Origin: Trichothecium roseum
Lineage: Eukaryota; Ascomycota; Sordariomycetes; Hypocreales
Assembly: GCA_026184415.1 (NCBI GenBank)
Contig: CM047940.1
Span: 5,270,001 to 5,334,000 of the forward strand
Length of the DNA stretch: 64,000 nt
Reading direction: 5' to 3'
A program made the position numbers and the translations under genes. Of this stretch, positions 47,218 to 56,855 are shown in pieces (positions within the stretch are counted from its first letter, which is position 1; each line of letters starts with the position of its first letter). The notes under the pieces were generated by a model. That model was not told the DNA's origin, searched no databases, and saw nothing but the letters and a program-made list of their open reading frames with translations.

Positions 47218-49335
47218 ATGGCCGAATCCGAAGACGATAACCGGTCGCAAAAGCGCAGCCATGCCGACTTCAAAGGAGACGACTCAGGTACGTGTTGGCA
47301 CGCCAAAAGAAAAAGAAAAATCCCCAAAAGGTGTCAATCGCGCGCTGACAGCCCTTCCTTAGATTCCTCGTCGGACGATGACATGGGCCCTCAACTTCCC
47401 ACCGAGGCACCGAAGAAGAAGCGCCGGGTTCTCCCCCATGAGAAGCTTTACGTCGCCGCTCTCCCCAAGTCGGCCCGCTACTCCAGGTCCCTGATGCACA
47501 AGGACCAGGTCCTCTTTACCACCTGGACGCCCATCACCGACTTCCTCATCACGTCCTCGGTCGACGGCGTCGTCAAGTTCTGGAAGAAGATTGCGCAGGG
47601 CGTGGAGTTCGTCAAGGAGTTCAAGGCGCACCAGGGGGAGATCAAGTCGGTCTCGGTGAGCAAGGATGGGCGAAGTTTTGCGACTGCCGGCGCGGACGAG
47701 ACGATCAAGATATTCGACGTCATCACGTTCGACCTGCTATCCATGATACAACTCAGCTACGTGCCCCAATGCGTATGCTGGGTGCATCCGAAAGGAGCCT
47801 CGCTCCCGCTCCTGGCCGTCGGTGCCCAGGGGCAGCCGCTCATACACATCTTCGACGGCAGGGGGGAAAGCGAGGAACCAAAACACACCATAAAGGGACT
47901 CCATCGGAAGCCGGTACACCTCATGGCCTACAACGAGCCCTACGATTGCGTGGTATCGGCCGACGAGGGAGGTATGCTGGAGTACTGGAGACCCGGCGGG
48001 AGCTACGAGAAGCCTGATAATGTCTTTGAGTATAAAAGCTCTACGAATCTGTTTGAATTCAAAAAGGCCAAGGCTGTTCCTTGTTGCTTGTCGGTATCGC
48101 CGAATGGCAAGCAGCTGGCAACTTTCTCCCTGCCAGACCGCAAGCTCCGCGTCTTCGATTTTGCTACGGCCAAGCTACATCGCACATACGACGAGTCCCT
48201 GCAGGCGATGGAGGATATGCAGCAAGCCGGTACTTCATCGCAGAAGCTGGACAACGTCGAGTTTGGCCGGCGAGTCGCGCACGAAAAGGATATCGAGTCG
48301 CAGACACTCCGGAATACGATATGCGTGGCCTTTGACGAGTCGAGCAATTTCATCATCTACGGGTCCATGCTCGGCATAAAGGTGCTCAACACCTACACGA
48401 ATCAGGTTGTCAAGACGTACGGCAAGGACGAGAACATGCGGGTGGTAGGCCTTGGCTTGTACCAAGGCGCACCGCAGAAGAAGGGGATCACGACGGTGGA
48501 AATGGGCGCATCAGCCAACCCCTTGCTTCAGGAGTCGGAAGCCAGAGATCCCATACTGATTGCGGCGGCGGTGGGCAGGCAGCGCTTCTACATGTTCACC
48601 AACGACGAGGACGTTTCAAAATCAACCCGAGACATCCAGAACGAAAAGCCAACCATGCTCGGTAGCAAGAAGGAGAGCCAGAGCAACAAGAAGACGGAGA
48701 CGGGCAACATGGCAGTCATCCATACCAACTATGGCGACATCCATATCCGCCTATTCCCCGATGCAGCCCCCAAGACGGTGGAGAACTTTGCAACCCACTC
48801 GCGGCGCGGATACTACAACGGAACCATCTTCCACCGCGTGATTCGCAAGTTTATGATTCAGGGTGGTGATCCCATGGGCGACGGCACGGGCGGCGAGAGC
48901 ATCTGGGGTCGAGAGTTTGAGGACGAGTTCAGCAGTCTCAAGCACGACAAGCCGTACACGGTCAGCATGGCCAACGCGGGGCCCAATACCAACGGCAGTC
49001 AGTTCTTCATCACGACAGAGAAGACGGTGAGTGATTTTGCCCTATCCCATTCCGATTCCCCCATCCCCCATCCCCCAATCCCGACCCCAGCCCCGACCCT
49101 ACACGTCTATGCAACGGAACATGGTTACCGGGCAAGGGTGATAAGGGAAGGTCCCCCCCCCCCCCCCTGGATGTTGTTTGCTGACTCAGACGTGCAGTCG
49201 TGGCTTGATGGAAAGCATACCATCTTTGGGAGGGCAATACAAGGGTTCGACGTGGTGAACAAGATAGAGAATGTCCGAACGCACAAGGAGAAGCCCGAGG
49301 AGGATATTAAGATTTTGAACATTGACATCTCGTAG
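47218..49335 (+). CDS. WD40-repeat peptidyl-prolyl isomerase (PPWD1 type)
   Basis: Three exons: 47218-47287, 47363-49026, 49198-49335 (623 aa; human PPWD1 is 646). It is a nuclear cyclophilin of late spliceosomes. The N-terminus is acidic then PKKKRRVLPHEKLY, an evident nuclear signal. A WD40 propeller follows (MHKDQVLFTTWTPITDFLITSSVDGVVKFW.., GRSFATAGADETIKIFD..). The C-terminal cyclophilin domain starts VIHTNYGDIHIRLFPDAAPKTVENF and retains active-site FHRV, QGGDP, SQFFIT and WLDGKHTIFGR. Both introns (75 and 171 nt) are divisible by three and stop-free, so an unspliced ORF is intact but inserts foreign residues; splicing restores DDSDSSSDDD and ITTEKTSWLDGKH. Intron 2 holds a 15-C run. 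Confidence 0.94.
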   Translation: MAESEDDNRSQKRSHADFKGDDSGTCWHAKRKRKIPKRCQSRADSPSLDSSSDDDMGPQLPTEAPKKKRRVLPHEKLYVAALPKSARYSRSLMHKDQVLFTTWTPITDFLITSSVDGVVKFWKKIAQGVEFVKEFKAHQGEIKSVSVSKDGRSFATAGADETIKIFDVITFDLLSMIQLSYVPQCVCWVHPKGASLPLLAVGAQGQPLIHIFDGRGESEEPKHTIKGLHRKPVHLMAYNEPYDCVVSADEGGMLEYWRPGGSYEKPDNVFEYKSSTNLFEFKKAKAVPCCLSVSPNGKQLATFSLPDRKLRVFDFATAKLHRTYDESLQAMEDMQQAGTSSQKLDNVEFGRRVAHEKDIESQTLRNTICVAFDESSNFIIYGSMLGIKVLNTYTNQVVKTYGKDENMRVVGLGLYQGAPQKKGITTVEMGASANPLLQESEARDPILIAAAVGRQRFYMFTNDEDVSKSTRDIQNEKPTMLGSKKESQSNKKTETGNMAVIHTNYGDIHIRLFPDAAPKTVENFATHSRRGYYNGTIFHRVIRKFMIQGGDPMGDGTGGESIWGREFEDEFSSLKHDKPYTVSMANAGPNTNGSQFFITTEKTVSDFALSHSDSPIPHPPIPTPAPTLHVYATEHGYRARVIREGPPPPPWMLFADSDVQSWLDGKHTIFGRAIQGFDVVNKIENVRTHKEKPEEDIKILNIDIS

Positions 49336-50607
49336 GAGGTATACTCTACGGAACAGCGTACAGTTAATAATACTGCAGACGAATAGTAGTACTTCCGTAG
49401 AACAGTAGTACTAAATGGGGTTGAAATCAGGGGACCCATCCATGGAGGCAAAAAGCTAAACCCACCGAAAGTTGGAATCTTGCCTGCGCTAGTATCCATC
49501 ACCGATGTTCGGCCCGGTTTTCGAGACGTCACGATGCAGGCCTGCATGCGCGAAAAAATCCAATCCGTTTGCAACGATTTTTGGTTTGCTTTTTTTTTCT
49601 TGAAGCTTCCGGTCCAGGGTGGTGAGCTAGGTCGTGGCATCGGGACCTCCAAGGCTTACTTGCACATGTCAAAAAGAGAAAAAAAAGAGAGGTGGTTCAT
49701 TTGCAGAGGAATCCAGGATCTGATGGCTGCTACTACTACTGAGATGGCTTCAGCCCCTGCTGTCCGTCCGTCCATCCGCCCACCCTTCCGGCTGGTCTGG
49801 AATAGGCAAGTAGATTAGATCTCTGCAGTACGATGCTGGTTGAAAAGAGAAAGAGAAAGAAGAAGAAAAAAACATGGTCAAGCTGCGATGACGGTTCCTG
49901 AAGGAGTCACACAGCCCAAAAATCTACTACTTGCTGCTCCGTTGTACTCCGTGCTACGGAGCCGTGACACTCGATGAACCCATCAGCTAGCCAATAAGGG
50001 GATTGATGATTTGCAGTCGCTTGACCAGAACGAGAATGATTTTCCCTGTCAGTTTAGCAGCAGCAGCAGCAGCAGTATCTGCGGAGTATAGAGTAGCGAA
50101 GCCATGGATACACGGAATACCGTAGCATAAAGTACATCTGGGTCATAGTAATACCTAAGTACTTAGTAGTACTCTATAGCAGTCAAGACGTGGTGCGACT
50201 CATGCTTTGCCATCAGGTTCCTTTTAGGGAGAGGAGAAAAAAAGATTGGAGTAAAAGTTGTAGCACTGTACTTACCTACTAGGTAGAGTTTGTTACGGCC
50301 AATCCGTGTTGCTGCTACCGCATGAAGCTGTAGCTTCTCGAATAGACCACCCGTACACCACCCGTACACCACCAGCCCCAAAACCAATTAACTTTCTTTG
50401 TTCCAGGATTTTTTTATCCCACTCTCCAATCAGACTATTCTTCTTTCTAGGCTTCTTCTCCCTGGATTCGAGTCCTTTTTTAATTTATTCTTCTCCCCCT
50501 TCCCTTTCCTCTTGATCATTGATTCTCTCCTGTTCATATTATTTTCCCCATCGTCTTGTCTTTACTGTGATACCCCCCCTCCCTCTTCCCCCTCCATTTC
50601 TATCAAT
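49336..50607. other. Intergenic, WD40-cyclophilin to DAHP synthase
   Basis: No supported gene in 1.3 kb. CAG repeats near 50059-50078; two CCGTACACCAC direct repeats near 50350-50372; pyrimidine-rich DNA from 50390 to 50600 that fits a fungal promoter/leader of a well-expressed gene. Confidence 0.5.
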
Positions 50608-52037
50608 ATGTCGTCGGTAGGTTCCTGAAGTGCTTCTTTCCACCCCTCCCCCACCCATCAAAGACGGCCCTCCAACCCCCAAAAAATACACGGGGTTTGG
50701 AGAATTCATTCTAGCAAGGGGTATATAAAAAAAGCAAAGTGACTCACAATGGTTATCTACAGTTCTTTATTGAGAACAAGCTCGTCGGGCAAAAGGCAGA
50801 GTCCGAGGATTGGAGAAGTACGCATCTACCCTTTGGCGATTCCCGCAGGCGCATGACGCATAAGACGCACAAAGGGCTAACATGGGGACAGTCCGCGGCT
50901 ACAACCCTCTGACACCGCCCGACCTACTTCAGTCCGAGATTCCTCAGACTACCAAGTCCAAGGCCACCGTCACCAATGGCCGCGACGAGGTCGTCGCCGT
51001 CGTAAACGACACGGACGAAAAGGGTCGCCTGCTGGTCGTCGTCGGTCCCTGCTCCATCCACGATCACGCCGCCGCCCTCGCCTACTGCGATCTCCTCCTC
51101 CAGGCCAAGGAGAAGCACAAGGATGAGCTCCTCATCGTCATGCGCTCCTACCTGGAGAAGCCCCGCACGACGGTCGGCTGGAAGGGCCTGATCAACGACC
51201 CTGACATTGACGGGAGCTTCAAGATCAACAAAGGGCTGAGGTTGTCCAGGCAGCTCTTCGTCGACCTGACCGACAAGGGCATGCCCATCGCCAGCGAGAT
51301 GCTCGACACCATCTCCCCCCAGTTCCTTGCCGATCTACTGTCCGTCGGCGCCATCGGCGCCCGCACCACCGAGAGCCAGCTTCACCGCGAGTTGTCGAGC
51401 GGCCTGTCCTTCCCCGTCGGTTTCAAGAACGGCACCGACGGCTCCCTCGGCGTGGCCATTGATGCCATTGGCGCGGCCAAGCACCCTCACCACTTCCTCT
51501 CCGTCACCAAGCCCGGCGTCGTCGCCATTGTCGGCACCGAGGGCAACGAGGACTGCTTCGTCATCCTCCGCGGCGGCACCAAGGGTACCAACTTCGACGC
51601 CGCCAGCATCGCCGAAGCCAAGGCTTCTCTTGAGAAGAAGGGTGTCCGCCAGAGACTGATGGTCGACTGCAGCCACGGCAACTCGAACAAGGACCACAGA
51701 AACCAACCCAAGGTTGCTGCTGAGCTGGCTGATCAGATCTCCAAGGGTGAGCAGGGCATCATGGGCGTCATGATCGAGAGCAACATCAAAGAGGGTATGT
51801 CATCTCCCCCGCCAGACTCTGTCCGACTCATAAACTATAGCAGTGACACGCACTAACTCTTTCTCTCCTATAAAAGGCAACCAGAAGGTTCCCGCCGAGG
51901 GCAAGGCCGGCCTCGAGTACGGCGTCAGTATTACCGATGCTTGCATTGACTGGGAGAGCACTGAGACGGTTCTCGACAACCTGGCCGACGCTGTCAAACA
52001 AAGACGCAAGGTTCTGGGCATCAATGGATCCCACTAA
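50608..52037 (+). CDS. ARO3: DAHP synthase (class I), Aro3-like
   Basis: Four exons: 50608-50616, 50763-50817, 50892-51794, 51877-52037 (375 aa). It condenses phosphoenolpyruvate and erythrose-4-phosphate, the first step of the shikimate pathway. Exon 1 is only 9 nt (ATG TCG TCG) and joins FFIENKLVGQKAESEDWRIRGYNPLTPPDLLQ, matching the Aro3 N-terminus. Catalytic and substrate motifs are intact: GPCSIHD, RAYLEKPRTTVGWKG-type RSYLEKPRTTVGWKG, GARTTESQ, GFKNGTDG, DCSHGNSNKD and VMIESNI. Some segments are closer to yeast Aro4 (ARQLFV-like, EGKAGLEYGVSITDACI), so which amino acid inhibits it cannot be told from sequence alone. Introns end with CTAAC-type branch sites (GCTAACATG, ACTAACTC). Confidence 0.94.
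50722..50746 (+). promoter_or_regulatory. TATA-like box and TGACTCA in intron 1 of ARO3
   Basis: TATATAAAA at 50722-50730 and TGACTCA at 50740-50746, the core site of Gcn4/CPC1 general amino-acid control. Both lie in the 146-nt first intron. A short GTAC-type site may be chance, but the combination is notable for an aromatic biosynthesis gene. Confidence 0.4.
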
Positions 52038-52902
52038 AAGTTTATAATTTTATACGTCGACATGTTTTTTCCCCTTCTCTCTACTAGTTGTTCTCTTTTT
52101 TGTCGATCGGGAATACCGAATCGAAGCGTGGTCTACGGAGAAAAAGTACCCGCCGTATCAATACACTTAGAACCATTTGATATCTGGGGATGTTCGATTG
52201 CTGTCATGGCTGACTGGATAGGATAGATGTAATGAATTATGTCATAATTCACTCTGCCCAAGACCTCTTTTTGATATGTCTGCCGAATTTCAATGGCGCG
52301 TAACGTTGATTATTCGGATAAATAGCCCCTTTGCGGAAGGAAATAAAGAGCTATTGAGGATGTGCCCCGTAATCCCATTTACAGTTGGAGCTTTGCGTAG
52401 CCCACGAGCAGCACGGAGTAATAAGGGCCTAGCTATATCTGGTCCACCACACACACTGCCGCTTACTCAAGGTGACTGACGACTTTTTTTGGGCTGCGCG
52501 CAACACAGTGTGGCTGGTGCACGTACGGTATGCGATGCACTGGCCGAAGCGCGCTTGAGCAGCAGCAGGAGTCTCCCTGCTTCGTTTTCCGATGCGAGAG
52601 GGCCGCTGACAGGCACTCTACATACGACTGCCAACCAACCCTGTTCACCACAAACTTTGGAGCCCCCCATCCATCCATCCATCCATCCATTGAGCATCAT
52701 TCACCGCACGATATATCAATTGCTTCATCGACGGAGCTTCAGCAACGAAAGACGAAGCCAACGATTTCGACATAACCATTCTTCTTCTACTTTTTTACGA
52801 TTCACGACACAAAAGGGTTGATCTTCGCTTAGCTCCTCCCCTCTCTCCCTCTCCCTCTCTTCAAAAAGGAAAAAAGGGCCAATCGCGCCGCGAAACCCGA
52901 CC
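52038..52902. other. Intergenic, ARO3 to INO80-type zinc finger gene
   Basis: No gene seen. Four to five tandem CCAT units near 52669-52690; CT-rich leader at 52830-52862 directly before the next gene. Confidence 0.5.
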
Positions 52903-54313
52903 ATGGCCTTCCCGCCCGACTCCCCCCTTTCCTCCCTGGAGGGCTCCATAGCCAGCGAGGACGGGCACGAAACCGAGGAGGACGGCACGCTGCTGCGGCC
53001 GTCGAAGCGGCAGAAGACGGACGGCGGGTCGGCGGCCTCGTCGTCGGCGACGGCGGCCCTGATCCCGGAGCCCGAGGCGGAGGTGGTTCCCGGGCCGGAC
53101 CCCCTCGAGGGCCTCTCGGACGTGTCGTCGGACACGTCGGGCGACATCCCCAGCTCGCCCGTCAGCGCGTGCCTTGACCTCGAGGACTTCCAGGAGCAGG
53201 TGACGGCGTGCGAGTGGGACGGCTGCGACGCCGGCGACCAGAGGAACATGGACCGGCTAGTCGAGCACATCCACAACTCCCACATCGAGAGCAGGCAGAA
53301 GAAGTACACGTGTGAGTGGACGAGCTGCTCGCGCAAGGGCCTGCCTCACGCCAGCGGGTACGCGCTCAAGGCTCACATGCGCAGCCACACGCGGGAGAAG
53401 CCCTTTTACTGCTATCTACCGGGTACGTTTGCTTCCCCATTCCCCTCCTTTTTTTTCCCCCGGTCAAACAGGAAAGAGAGAAAAGAAAGAGAGACAGAGG
53501 GAGACAAAGAGCTATTGCAGACTTTCTTTTGCTTAGAGAGACGGGAGGAAACAGGTTTTGCTGACAGAAGATGATGTCGCAGAATGCGATAGGTCGTTTA
53601 CCCGCTCGGATGCATTGGCGAAGCACATGCGCACAGTCCACGAGACTGAGGCCCTCCGGCCATCAGACCCAGTCCCGCGCGGCCACGGCGCCCCGACCAC
53701 GGCGTCGACGGGGACGACCACGACCACGACCACGACCACGGGGACGACCAAGCCCGGCAAGCTCAAGATCATCATCAAGACGCCCCAGTCCCACGGCGGC
53801 GGCGACGACATGTCGGACGAGTCGGGCGCCAACGGCCACGACCACGAGGCCTACTTCACCCCCATGCCCGCCGACCTCTTCTCGGCCGGCGAGCTAGCCA
53901 GCTCCGTCGAGAAGCTGTACCGCAAGTGCTACTGGGAGGCCAAGTGGGCCGGCGAGGTCGGCGAGGCCCTGCGCAAGGAGAGCGCCGAGTGGGAGGCCGT
54001 CTACTACCGCGAGTGGCGCGAGAAGGAGTCGCTCGTCGCCCAGGCCGTCCAGAGCGAGGTCGACTGGCACGAGAGGCGGCAGGCCATCTTGTCGGGCGCC
54101 GCCGACGTCCAGCTCCCCCCGGCCGCCGCCGCCGCCGCCACCGCCGTTGGTGTGGCTGCGTCCGCTCCTGCGTCCGCTCTTCGGGAACCGGGGAGCGTCA
54201 ACGGCAGCCGCAGCGGCAGCGCCAACGGGAAGAAGCCCTCGGCTGAACCCGCGAGGTCCGCTGAGCCTTCTGCCGAGCCAGCCGCTGCTGAGGCCACTGC
54301 GGCGACTGCTTGA
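52903..54313 (+). CDS. C2H2 zinc-finger protein, INO80 complex subunit (Iec1-like)
   Basis: Two exons, 52903-53422 and 53583-54313 (416 aa). Three GLI-type fingers: CEWDGCDAGDQRNMDRLVEHIH, CEWTSCSRKGLPHASGYALKAH, and CYLPECDRSFTRSDALAKHMRTVH, the last assembled across the intron. The block TREKPFYC..ALAKHMRTVHETEALRPSDP is the strongly conserved part of fungal proteins annotated as INO80 complex subunit 1 (S. pombe Iec1). N-terminus acidic with KRQKTDGG; after the fingers comes a Thr-rich run, PGKLKIIIKTPQ, then a predicted helical segment (VEKLYRKCYWEAKWAGEVGEALRKESAEWEAVYYREW) and a low-complexity Ala/Pro/Ser tail. Role in INO80 remodelling is by family resemblance. Confidence 0.8.
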
Positions 54314-54914
54314 AACAGTTCAGGTTGACAAGGCAATCCACATGTTCGCTGCACTGGTAGTATCAAGATATCAATTATAGGATTATGACGAGAAAAGACT
54401 AGCCAGGGTTTTTTTTTCTCAAGGCAAAGGTGGAGAAAGGCAACCAAGTGTTAATGTATAATTCTTTTCTTTCTTTCTTTCTTTTTTTCCTCTTTCGAGG
54501 TTACGTGGGTTTCTTGGTTGTTTCTTTTTATAACCGGGAGGAGGGCGTTTTTGTTTTTTTTTAACTTACGGGGGTAAATGATACACAGACTACCAAATGG
54601 ACTCCTTTTTCTCTTCCCCCCCCCCCCCCCCCCCCTATTTCTTTCCCTCACGGAAGAAAAATGGAAAACACTTTCCTTGCTCAAATGAGTAGTAGTAATG
54701 GTAGTTACTATCCAGACACGGGTTTCTGTTCAACAATTTTGGTTTCTTATATTTTGCTTATACAAAGTACTGATTACTAAAACACAAGAGGGCCTTGATC
54801 CCAACTTTTTCCTTTCCTCAGCTTTTGATCTTTTATTGCTAACTCGTATACCCCTGACCAGAGAAACAAAGCAAAGGGGTGGAGGAGGAGGAGGAGGAGG
54901 ATGGGAAGAACAAT
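54314..54914. other. Intergenic, convergent 3' ends
   Basis: No gene seen. T-rich (TTTCTTTCTTTC near 54467-54490) with an uninterrupted run of 21 C at 54616-54636. GGAGGAGGAGG repeat near 54880-54900. Confidence 0.6.
54616..54636 (+). repeat. C21 homopolymer
   Basis: The longest single-base C run in the window, about 300 bp after the stop of the zinc-finger gene. Confidence 0.95.
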
Positions 54915-55999
54915 CTACAACGCCTTCTTCTTGGCGCGATACGACTGCGAGTTCTTAAAGGGAAAGCCGCTCGTGCCCTGGTCGAACTTGTGGTACCGGC
55001 TGGTCATGGCCGGGTCGCCGGCGAAGAGGACGCAGTAGAGGGCGAGCGCGGCCATGATCCCGGAGCCGGCGGAGCCGAGGAGGAAGCCCGTGGAGAGGGT
55101 GGCCGCGTGGCGGGCGTAGCAGTGGAAGGCGGCCGAGGCGTGGTGGAGGCCCGAGACGGCGACGGCGGCGGCGGCGTAGGGGGACGGTTGCTGGTCGGAG
55201 GAGTCTGGCAGAGCAAGCTACGTCAGCCGGCTTTATTCTTCTCCTCCTACTTTCTTTGTCCTTTTTTTTGCTGTTTCTCTTTTGATATCTGGGTTTCTCC
55301 CCTCCCCCCCCCCCTTTTTTTCTTTTCAGGAAAGGGGGTCTTGTCTTCCCGTTTCATGTCTTCGAAAGAAAGAAAGGGAGGGAGGGAGAGAGGAAGGTGA
55401 AGAGGGAGAAAAGGCAGATAGAATTGGGGGTGAGGGAGCTGTTTCGACTTACCTCCTAGTTTAGACGCCAAAGGCAGGGCTCCCGAGAGGAACACCACCG
55501 TCAGCGCGAGCGCGAGCACGGCCAGCCCCAGCGCCCGGGCAAAGTACGTCTCGACGTCTGGAGGCAGACACGTTGTCACGCGGACGTTGTCAGCACCAGC
55601 AGTTCAAACTCGTTTTGCGAGGATAGAGGAAATAGACGGAAAGGAGAGGAAGGGGAAGAGGAAGAGGAGGGATAAGTAGGTAAATGTGGTAAAAAACGAA
55701 ACGTAAAGGTGGTAAACGAAACGCACCTGTGGCACGGTGCCCTTCGGGACCGAGCAGCGAGCTCACAAACGACGGCCAGAGGATGAGGGGGAAGGCCTGC
55801 GCCGAGAGCCAGACGAGGTTTCCGACGCTGTACGTCGATATGGCCTACAACGCTCATAAATCCAGCCAGCCAGTCAGTCATCTACCTACTTTTTTTTAAT
55901 AACAAAAAAACTATTGCTTTCCCTCTCCAGCTGTCGCAGGTGTTTTGCCCCCTTGGTTATTTATACTAACTGTTGCTGCTACTCCGTACTTACATCCAT
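54915..55999 (-). CDS. Small four-span membrane protein, conserved type, function unknown
   Basis: Proposed four exons: 55999-55994, 55844-55727, 55557-55453, 55204-54915 (172 aa). The three larger exons share good donors (GTGCGT, GTAAGT) and stay in one frame. Reading: MDAISTYSVGNLVWLSAQAFPLILW.., DVETYFARALGLAVLALALTVVFLSGALPLAS, HHASAAFHCYARHAATLSTGFLLG, GIMAALALYCVLFAGDPAM, then a basic tail SRYHKFDQGTSGFPFKNSQSYRAKKKAL. Hydrophobic segments suggest four membrane spans; the C-terminal KKKAL could act as an ER-type retrieval signal, which is inference. The first exon is only ATGGAT, placed because its GTAAGT donor and phase fit and no other in-frame Met is near; this is the weakest part. 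I do not recognise the family name. Confidence 0.65.
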
Positions 56000-56855
56000 A
56001 TCGTATCGTTGTTTCGATTTTCTCTCCTGGATTTGTCGTGACTTCAAAAAGAGACGGGGGGAAGAACGAATAAAGTTGAAGAAAATTGGCGGCAATACCG
56101 GAAATCAAGGGGAGGAATAGAAAGGATAAAAAGGATAAATAAGAAAAGCAATGAATGATAGATCGCATTCGAAGCCGTTGTCGTATAAAGCACATAAAAA
56201 TAAAGAGCTTGGCCCTTTAGGAGGAGGTGGTTAGGGATGGATGCGCAGCTTTCGGCTCGCTCGCCTTGTCGACGTCACCCATCATCACAGAACCACAGCA
56301 CACGCGGAACGAGCCCAGAATGTCCACAGGGCGGTTTTTGCGCCGACCGAGCACCCAAAAGTCCACCGCAAACCACCCACCAAAGACGGAACCAGAGCCG
56401 CTGCCAGGAGTCGCCACACACACACACACACGGCCGATCTCGCAGCGCATGTGTGTGCCACCACCCACCACCTAGTTTAGTCCATGGCGTCCGGCGGGGT
56501 GTGCATGATAAGTAAACTTTACGCACCCATTTCAAATCAACAACTTTTTATTGCGCAGAGCCGAAACGTTTCCGCCCTTGAAAACAAAACCCCAGAACCT
56601 ACCATCTTTACTTTAAACCTCTGGGGGAAAGGAGAACCAAAAAACAGGAACCTATCGTATATCATAGTTCTTTTTTTCTCCTCAAAACACGCCTCCTGTT
56701 CGAAATCCAAGTTACATTGTCGAGGCATTCGCTAGCTAGCCGATTACAAGCGACCCCTCCGAAATCTACCTGGTCCATCTTCGACGACCTCGAACAAACA
56801 AAAACGTTGCATCGACGACGGTCAGCCGCGGCCGCCTCCGCCTACTTCCAGCAAA
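56000..56855. promoter_or_regulatory. Divergent spacer, membrane protein / NAR1
   Basis: 856 bp without a supported gene. Contains CA repeats near 56412-56430. Expected to hold both promoters. Confidence 0.5.

Noticed and set aside
56690..56720. tRNA-like TGTTCGAAATCC
   Set aside because: No A box upstream and no pairing T-stem.
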